Origin: Patiria pectinifera
Lineage: Eukaryota > Echinodermata > Asteroidea > Valvatida > Asterinidae
DNA: 64,000 nt
Assembly: GCA_029964075.1 (NCBI GenBank)
Contig: CM057149.1
Coordinates: forward strand, 14,522,197-14,586,196
Reading direction: 5' to 3'
Part shown: positions 57,081 through 64,000 of the stretch, one piece after another
How the letters are laid out: each line of letters starts with the position of its first letter
Position numbering within the stretch: position 1 is the first letter of the stretch
Notes under the pieces: model-generated
Database searches by the model: none
What the model was told of the DNA's origin: nothing
Seen by the model: only the letters and a program-made list of their open reading frames with translations
Made by a program: the position numbers and the translations under genes

Positions 57081-58192
57081 AACCACATGTACTTCTTTCA
57101 AATGGCAATTTGTTGCAACTTTATTGGCAACTTTTAATAGCCATGCTGCACTTTTCCTCTGAATGTGTAAAAAAAACCCGTAGACCCACGTTTCACACCC
57201 TGCCATAAAATCCAATCGGAAATCAGCAAAAAAGAAGGCGACCAACCGGTCATAATATCAGGGCCGTGGCATTTCCCTGCCAGACTGCGGGTGTGTAAGA
57301 AGATTCGCCTGGGGTAGGGGGAGGCAGGAGGGGGGGGGGGGGGCTGGTGAACAGAGCTCACATAAAAACGGTGTATAAGAAAAACGTCTCGGCCAGTTCC
57401 TGTCGTTTTAATCAATGCGGCCAAGATAGAGATCTGCGCCTTGTACCGTACATCCCCCAGCCCTGTGTATTGCAGCCATGCAGATAAAATGTGTTCAATT
57501 CCATGGAAAGCGCTGCATGGTTTAATCTTGAGCATTTAGGTGTGTTCACGCTTTAGTTATTATTAAAAAAATACCTGGGCAAAAAAACGGGTTCAGAGAA
57601 TTCAAGCTAAAGAGACTGATTAAATTGTTCGTCTTTGTCATGTTGGTGTCAGCAAATACATAAGCTGTGATTGTAATAACCTTTTGGGTTGAACCACATG
57701 CATGACTGTCCATGTTGTGTACACGTTCCCCGGTTTGTGGTTTCTTCTGTTGCCATCTGGGCGTCATTGTATCATGGTATCATCAGCACGATTTCACAGG
57801 CCTTAATTGTTAGTAACCACAACGCGCGATTAGTGAACGTACATTTTTGTACCACGGTGTCAGCAAGATTAAACAACTGACTTAAAGTTACCCATTGATG
57901 ACTGTAATTATGCTGCTTTCAGATTGGGTCTGAAAGAAAAATAAAAGCCTGCGGTAAAGCTTTTGTGGTATATTTTTTTTTCCCGTAATAAATGGGTCGC
58001 TAACAATACTTTTTTTATGCAACAGGGTCACCAAAACCTTTTGTTGTAACCGAAATTTTGTACTCTCCGATTTCATCTTCAGGGAATTTTTCCCCATAGA
58101 AGTTCACAATTTAGCGGGGACCAAAGATGTGTTTGTAATAACCGGAATTTCCTCCTAACCGTTTTCGTACTAACGGGAGCCGACTGTAGTAC
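57081..58192. other. Sequence without recognised gene
   Basis: G-run at 57330-57343. Nothing else assignable. Confidence 0.4.
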
Positions 58193-58551
58193 AATTCGGG
58201 CGATTCACAATGCAGTGCACCACCGAGAGTTCATTTTCCCCAGTGCATTGTGGGAGATGGTCGACAAATTCGCAGCGCGGGACATTTGAAATTGATTGTT
58301 TTTCCGGTCTGTAGTTTCATAAGCATATGATTCGAGTATATGTTTGCCCTTTTCTTTTCTTTGTATCAATATGGTGATTTTTGATAAGGTGGCAGAACGC
58401 TATACGTGTATGCCCAAATCTATAACAAATTAGCTGAAATTGTCTACTGACACTCATTCAAATGGGCCATGTTTTGTCGACCGTAAACTTTTAAAGTTGA
58501 CTCTCCATGGCAAACTCTTGGTGGCGCACCGCATTGTGAATCGCCCGAATT
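58193..58551 (-). mobile_element. TIR element AATTCGGGCGATTCAC, copy 2, interior reversed
   Basis: Same ends as 51681-52044. The interior reads in the opposite direction: cattgtgggagatggtcgac is near the left end here and near the right end, reversed, in copy 1. Confidence 0.9.
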
Positions 58552-58929
58552 AGGTATCATAGGTACCTGGATGTGCAAATGACATAAAAATGTGGACGTT
58601 CTTAGATACGTGAGAATCCAGATTGTGAGTATCATGGCCTGTGAATTGTAGCTTGTCAATTTTTACCCCGCTATCTGACTATGAAATGTGGTCTCTGCTG
58701 TTCTAGCGGTCTCCTTGGTTCATGAATAGCCTGCCCGTTCAACTGCTCAGACTCCTCAGAGAGTTCCCACCCATGTTTCTCCCACGTGACGTGGCGGGCA
58801 TTGCATGCAGCAACTCACTCATTGCTTTTGTTGGCATGACTATGGACTGAACGGGAGTGTCTTGTAAAATCAAATAACTGTTACTCGGTTTGAAAAAAAA
58901 CATGAGTAATCCTATTTTGAAATCTCCAA

Positions 58930-59290
58930 TATGCCTTTTAGTTTTTTTTAAATTTTTTTTAAATTTATTTATTTATTTGATATCCAACAGCGGAGACCCG
59001 CCATTTACAGGTATCATAAAAATGTAAAAATATAAATAAATATAAATAAATTTAAAATTCCAATTACAATTAAACAAATACACATGGCACATCCTTAATC
59101 AACAGGAAAATTAACCATTACTGATTAAAAACCAACAAGCAATAAGACGACCCAACAAACAAATATATAAACAAGAAAAAATTATACTAAAAATAAATAA
59201 ATATACATAAAAAATAAATTAAAAACTTAATTAAATATTGAACAATGATGAACAAACAAACAAACAAGCAAACAAACAAACATCCTGACA
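58930..59290. repeat. AT-rich simple sequence, possible LINE tail
   Basis: (attt)n followed by gatatccaacagcggagaccc, then (aaat)n, and (caaa)n at 59240-59282. The first part may be an antisense LINE 3' tail. Confidence 0.55.
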
Positions 59291-59342
59291 GCTATAAAAT
59301 TGACAATCGACAGCTATAAAAATGCCATGCTTGTATCAACGT

Positions 59343-59680
59343 ATCATAATTACATGTAGTGTGGCAGATAAGGGAAATACTTGGGGGCCTTTGATGACAC
59401 AAGCATGGCATGTGGCACACAGTCAGAGTATGTCATGAGAAAGATATTTGGCTATAGGGCCATCGCAGATTTGTCCTTTGAAAAAATTATAGGTAGAACA
59501 ACAAGCAATTTTCAAAATTTTCAAAATGGCTGCCATTGCTACTGCCTATGTTTTTTTTCAAAGGACAAATCTGAAATGGCCCTATAGCCAATTATCTTTC
59601 TCGTGACACACTTCTGACTGTGTGCCAAATGCCATGCTTGTATCATCAAAGGCACGATCCCGTCACCTATCTGCCGTACT
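59343..59680. mobile_element. Hairpin MITE with about 150-bp arms
   Basis: Left arm cctttgatgacacaagcatg ... ttggctatagggccat ... gatttgtcctttgaaaaaa; right arm tttttttcaaaggacaaatc ... atggccctatagccaatt ... catgcttgtatcatcaaagg. The arms pair with scattered mismatches. Confidence 0.88.
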
Positions 59681-60004
59681 ATAATTGGCAAGGGCGGATC
59701 CAGGGGGGGCCAAAGGGGGCCATGGCCCCCCCCAAAACGAAACCAATTTTTAAATTTTTTTATATGACGTCGCAATAAAGGCAGGCAATGAGTACACCAC
59801 CATCTTTTCCTAAAAAACATTGGTTAAAGTGTTCAGAAATTGCCTCAGATCACACCACAGAGCATCTAGAATCCAACAAATTTCGGGGCCCTTAAGCGGG
59901 CCCCGAACCCCATGCCGTAATTTTTGGACCCACTTTTTGGGGGGACCAATTTTTTTTTTTTGCCCCCCAAAAAATTGTGTTCTGGATCCGCCCTTGATAA
60001 TTGG
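59681..60004 (+). mobile_element. hAT-like MITE with 8-bp target duplication ATAATTGG
   Basis: Element 59689-59996 begins CAAGGGCGGATCCAG and ends CTGGATCCGCCCTTG, exact inverted repeats. ATAATTGG is duplicated at 59681-59688 and 59997-60004. C/G runs inside. Confidence 0.93.
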
Positions 60005-60018
60005 TACTTGTGTTGGTA

Positions 60019-60361
60019 TGACACGGCAGTGTTTCCCCTGGCTAATGAACTGAGCGAGGTGGTAACAAGATGATTGAAACAAAATTTATGCAGTCTGCAA
60101 ACTGAAAAGAATGCAGCATGCACTCACAGAAATGCGCGATGATTCCAAAAACACATCAAAAACTGTGAGTTCTTGATACATGGAGGTAAAGGAAAACGCT
60201 CATATTACACAAAATGATCTTTTTTTTCAAATGATTTTTCCTTTATTGTAAATCTTCACAGCGAGGCGGTGATATTGGCAAAGATTGAGCGAGGTGGTCA
60301 CTGAAAGTAGCGAGGTGGGCCGCCTCACGTTTGAATGGGCAGGGGAAACACTGTGACACGG
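60019..60361 (+). mobile_element. hAT-like MITE with 8-bp target duplication TGACACGG
   Basis: Element 60027-60353 begins CAGTGTTTCCCCTG and ends CAGGGGAAACACTG. TGACACGG is duplicated at 60019-60026 and 60354-60361. The interior has gagcgaggtgg words near both ends. Confidence 0.94.
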
Positions 60362-60779
60362 TACATGTACTACATGTGGCTACATGTATCGTACTCAAAC
60401 TGATGGTAAAATACTCATCATACTCATTCTCATGGAAATGTATTCAGTTGCAACACTGACACATGCACACGTACATGTACATGTGTACAATTATTCATCT
60501 GCATAATATTTATTGGCTCAATGCACAAAAACATGCATGGGCCCGTCACCTTCCCCCAACGAAATTGCAAATGCACGTGTGCACTTAAGACCCATCAGGT
60601 GCAATTGTAACACGAAGTCCCTTCCACAATCCAGATTAAAATAACTCCTGAAATTATATCCACACAAGAAAAGAAAAAAAAACACCGCAGTGAGGTGACG
60701 AGACATATGGCAGCCTGTGCGCTAACGATGACGGCGGACGTAATACCACCCCAAACATGAAATGTGAAAGGTTAGCCGA
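60362..60779. other. Sequence without recognised gene
   Basis: ACATGTAC words at 60362-60390 and 60470-60490; the remainder is plain. Confidence 0.4.
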
Positions 60780-60960
60780 CAGCTGCTTTTTTTTTTTTTC
60801 TCTCCGAGGGAGCTTGTGGCTTGGACTACCCTGGGAGACGGGAGATTTCATCTGTCTTAATAATCGTGCAGTCTCATATACTCCTTTGCACTTTTCAAAC
60901 AGTGAGGCTGTCTTTATGATAAGACCTGGCCTTTGGCGAGTCGGCATCTTAAAGGGAGTG
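60780..60960. promoter_or_regulatory. Candidate non-coding regulatory block
   Basis: Complex stretch (gagggagcttgtggcttgg, gtctttatgataagacctgg, gagtcggcatcttaaag) with balanced composition in an otherwise AT- and ACATGT-rich area. Contains AGATAA-type (gataag) and TTTATGA-type strings. Role is inference. Confidence 0.2.
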
Positions 60961-61059
60961 TCTTGTCTGGCTATTGTTGTTTTTAAAAATATTTTGTGTA
61001 ATTACGGACTAGGCGGAAAAAGTATCAGTCTTCGGTTTTTACAATATTTTTGCATGCGT

Positions 61060-61660
61060 ACTGATGCATCTCCTGAAATGGCTACCGGTACATGCTGTAC
61101 TGTACATGTACCGATACATGTTAACGCATGTAAATTTCTAAAGTGAATTACGTACATGGATGTACATGTATATTGTACATGTACCATGCAAATTAAATGT
61201 TGGTAAATAAAAAAAAAATTGTACAGAAGTATGAAAAGGCAATGACCAGAACATGGGTAGGTGAATTTGTATGTACGGGGTAGGATACAATGCACCAATA
61301 CAATCCAGCTCATACAGATTGTACAGTGCTTAATTTTACACAGTTAATTAAAATTTATACAAGTGATCAAAGGGTGGGTGGGTGAGTGATTTCTAGGTGT
61401 CCTACAAACTTTACAACATTGTGTAGAATTGATGTACCTGTATACGTACATATGTGTACATGTACGTAAAATAAATTCGACTTTATTTAGAGGGTACCAC
61501 TGTACCGGTATGCCTACAGGTACTGTACATTATGTGTATGCATGTACCGGGTAGGTGTGCGATTTTGGTTTGTCTGTGGTAAATTGGAATGGTGGGTACC
61601 GGTTCATGTGTACATTTGAATTTGAATGTACATGTAATGTCTGCTGAAAATTTGCCAAGT
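61060..61660. repeat. ACATGTAC / ACCGGTAC palindromic clusters
   Basis: Includes taccggtacatgctgtac, gtacatgtatattgtacatg and ggtaccggttcatgtgtac. Same character as 46410-46765. Confidence 0.7.
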
Positions 61661-61859
61661 TTCTACACTGATGGCAGTCGTCAAAAATATATTGACTTAC
61701 AGGTACCGGTACCAGTAGTTTCAACTTTCAAATTCATGCCTCAATCAAACAGATCAGTAGTGTTTTTTTTCTAAATACCCGGTACATTGTACACAAATTT
61801 GTGTATGTTGTGTGCGGTTGTATATGCGGGTACAACATGTACCGGTACATGTGCAGCCT

Positions 61860-62100
61860 CAGCCCAAGAATTAATCTTCAGTCTTCTAGACTTTTGACAT
61901 GTTTGAAGTATTACCAACAGCTCCATCCCACACCTTTAAGTCGCAAATGGGATTCTAGCGAGGCCCATAGGTGTCATTAGGCAGGTGAATTACAAGGCAG
62001 CCTGGCAAATTGAAAAGCCGTATTCCACTCAACATTCTCTGGCTTTCAGAGTCCATTCCAAAGCAATCAATCCAAGGTATACAGTACATGTATACATACA
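61860..62100. promoter_or_regulatory. Candidate non-coding regulatory block
   Basis: Contains cacacctttaagtcgcaa (T-box-like ACACCT), ggcaggtgaattacaagg (E box plus ATTA) and aaagcaatcaatcc. Complex sequence with no repeat match in the window. Confidence 0.25.
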
Positions 62101-62167
62101 TCCAGGCACCCTAACGACAAATTCAGGTCAAATTCAGGTTGTCTTTTCGTAAATCATCCACATTACA

Positions 62168-62240
62168 TCTTATTTATTTCTTATTTAACTGGGTAGCCCA
62201 TTCAGTGGAATCCACTGATCTTCCATGGGTCCCGGTAAAG
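62168..62240 (-). mobile_element. Probable LINE 3' tail, antisense
   Basis: ttatttatttcttatttaac followed by tgggtagcccattcagtgg, similar in plan to 36285-36420. Confidence 0.45.
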
Positions 62241-62924
62241 AGAAGACAATTGTGACGACGATTGTAGAAATCGCATTTTTTTGGACGAGACAGGTTTTAG
62301 GGTCATTGTGTTTAAATGGTGATATTCTTTGAACGGATCGACCGTTTTCAGTAATTCTGTCATCTTAAAGTGCTTATGAAATTGGCTTTCCAGTCATTAT
62401 TATTTTTGGCGCTACATATTTTTTTTCAAATATGAAATATAATTTTGGGGGTTTGGGTTCCACTTTTTTTTAATCACCCTGTACAATGTTGTAAAAGCCA
62501 TGTAGCAGCTTCATGTGTGTGTCAGGCATCATCAGCAATGAGCTTGAATGTCCCACCTCAATGAAATCAAGTGGAAGACACATTAGGCCGAGTAAAAACA
62601 AAATTACATGTAGTTTCTCGTCCGGGGTTTTTGAAAAAAGGGAGGAATTGGGGCTTTTTAATTTTTATTTTTTATTTTTTTCAAGATGACCGCCTTTTCA
62701 AAATTTCCTGCAACCGTTGGTGTTCCACTGTTCAAAGACACTTTTAAAGATGAAAGACAAAGTTGGACAAGAGAACTGAACATATTTACAGTGTCATTTA
62801 GAGTTGTATTGGTATTGATATTTATTTTCTGATGAATTTGTAGACTTTTTTGGTGTTTTTCTACTACATTTTTAAGATAGGGCTGAATTATAAGATGTAC
62901 TAAATTCCCACCAAAAGTTGTGTA

Positions 62925-63000
62925 GCACGTTTGGTGTAGTGGTTAAGCAAAAGCTCTAGTGAGCGGGATGACTCGGGTTCGATCCCGATCCCCGCCACAT
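62925..63000 (+). mobile_element. tRNA-like sequence (SINE head or tRNA pseudogene)
   Basis: A box tggtgtagtggttaagc and B box gggttcgatccc are both good. The T loop is one base short, the acceptor ends do not pair, and no intact cloverleaf forms, so this is probably a tRNA-derived SINE head. Confidence 0.65.
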
Positions 63001-64000
63001 TTTAAAGTTTGTTTCCCCATCCCCAAATAAATAAGAATATTCTTCTTTTTTTATTTTGACATGTCTCAAACATTTTATTGCCGAGTATTACATTTTCTTT
63101 TTCAGATTTGTGGCTCTGGAGGATTTTTTTAAAAGGGAAATAAAGTCCGAAATTATAAAATGGTCTGAATTCCATCTTGTGAATACGAGGTTACAACGAT
63201 AATATTGGCATTGAGCCAGACTAAAATTTGTCACCGGAAAATGTTTAAGTACAAAAAAAACCCAGTAACTGCCCATGTTCAGTGCGTACCCGGCAAACTA
63301 ACGTTTACTAAAGGTTTGCCGTCTCCGGCAAAATATCCACTGCCAAAATAAAAAATCATAAAAAAATCCAGGCGGCCTCCAAAAAGGAAGCGGGCGGAAT
63401 TTTTTTTTTTTTTTACCCCGCCTTAGCCACTGTGCATGCGTTCATCAGACACCTTCAAACAGGTAGAAGTGACAAGTTTGGAATGCAAAAAAAACAACAT
63501 GAATAATACATGTTCACGGGAGTGACCCATCATGCGTTGAATACCCCGGTCAAATAGATTGGCAGTTGCCTGTACCGGTACATACACACTTGCAAATTGT
63601 CCCATTTATGCATACACCCTACATTTATTATCGCTGAACCAGGCCGGACTGACCCAATGCATTTATAGTGATTTTCACACCCACTGGAATCAAAATAACC
63701 TGAAGGCTGACATACGATCGTGAGCTGTCCAAAAACACGATTGCACAGCTTGCTAACAAGAATTTGTTGTAAAACGCTGTGAACTCAAGTTTTTGACAGG
63801 TTCTGCCTTTATTTTATACAGTGTACTGCACATACATTGTATACCGGTAGTCCATTAGTGCAACCGACGCGCGCGATTCAATGGTGTTGTTTGCACAGGT
63901 TGAACGCACAGTCACAGGTCGAACGCACATGTCCTGTTCACACTACATTTATCAAGGTAACAAATACATGTGCACATGTAATAAATGATCTAACATGTTA
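63001..64000. other. Right end of window, no gene recognised
   Basis: Contains the dispersed repeat at 63869-63910 (gcgattcaatggtgttgttt, cacaggttgaacgcaca) matching 52968-53003. An IR-like aaggtttgccg / cggcaaa pair lies at 63311-63335. Confidence 0.4.

Noticed and set aside
62925..63000. Functional tRNA gene
   Set aside because: A and B boxes are good, but acceptor and T arms do not pair properly; better read as a SINE head.

Overview
This window is eukaryotic: its only long conserved protein is split into 19 exons with GT-AG introns, and more than half of the rest is dispersed repeats, hairpins and tRNA-derived elements. It is probably from a marine invertebrate. The many self-complementary ACATGTAC and TACCGGTA strings and the style of the SINEs resemble what I remember of cephalochordate or echinoderm genomes. 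I cannot decide the species from sequence alone.

Left half (about 1-31.6 kb, + strand): the 3' part of the cytoplasmic isoleucyl-tRNA synthetase gene (IARS1 orthologue). The window opens inside an intron. Exons run from 1168 to the TAA at 31638 and join without a frame break into 938 residues: most of the editing (CP1) domain, the second half of the catalytic core with KMSKR, the anticodon-binding helical domain, and a C-terminal appendix with apparently one UBX-like repeat where the vertebrate enzyme has two. The exons carrying HIGH lie to the left, outside the window. Intron 3 (3534-10207) hosts an intronless, antisense, rhodopsin-family receptor gene (4883-5869, 328 residues). The two genes are nested, and nothing in the sequence suggests a shared function.

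The IARS introns are packed with non-autonomous elements: at least three families bounded by TTAA, perfect hairpins with stable GAA-loop tips, a 144-bp MITE with 6-bp target duplications, hAT-like MITEs with exact 8-bp duplications, and several SINEs. Several end within 15-70 bp of an IARS splice acceptor.

Right half (about 31.6-64 kb): no convincing protein gene. It holds a broken LINE reverse-transcriptase 3' end (about 35.1-35.4 kb), a 41-bp perfect inverted repeat around a 568-bp segment (33.3-33.9 kb), a 1.1-kb foldback element with 30-bp tandem repeats and sixteen copies of a palindromic 18-mer in a 4-8-4 layout (40.7-41.8 kb), and nested hAT MITEs (59.7-60.4 kb). A promoter-like segment and possible non-coding first exon lie at 42.7-43.15 kb, followed by 20 kb with several complex, apparently single-copy AT-rich stretches that could be conserved regulatory elements of a rightward gene. 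That last idea is inference only.

The strongest candidates for something undescribed are the composite foldback element, the modular hairpin superfamily, and the clustering of TTAA-bounded elements next to splice acceptors.
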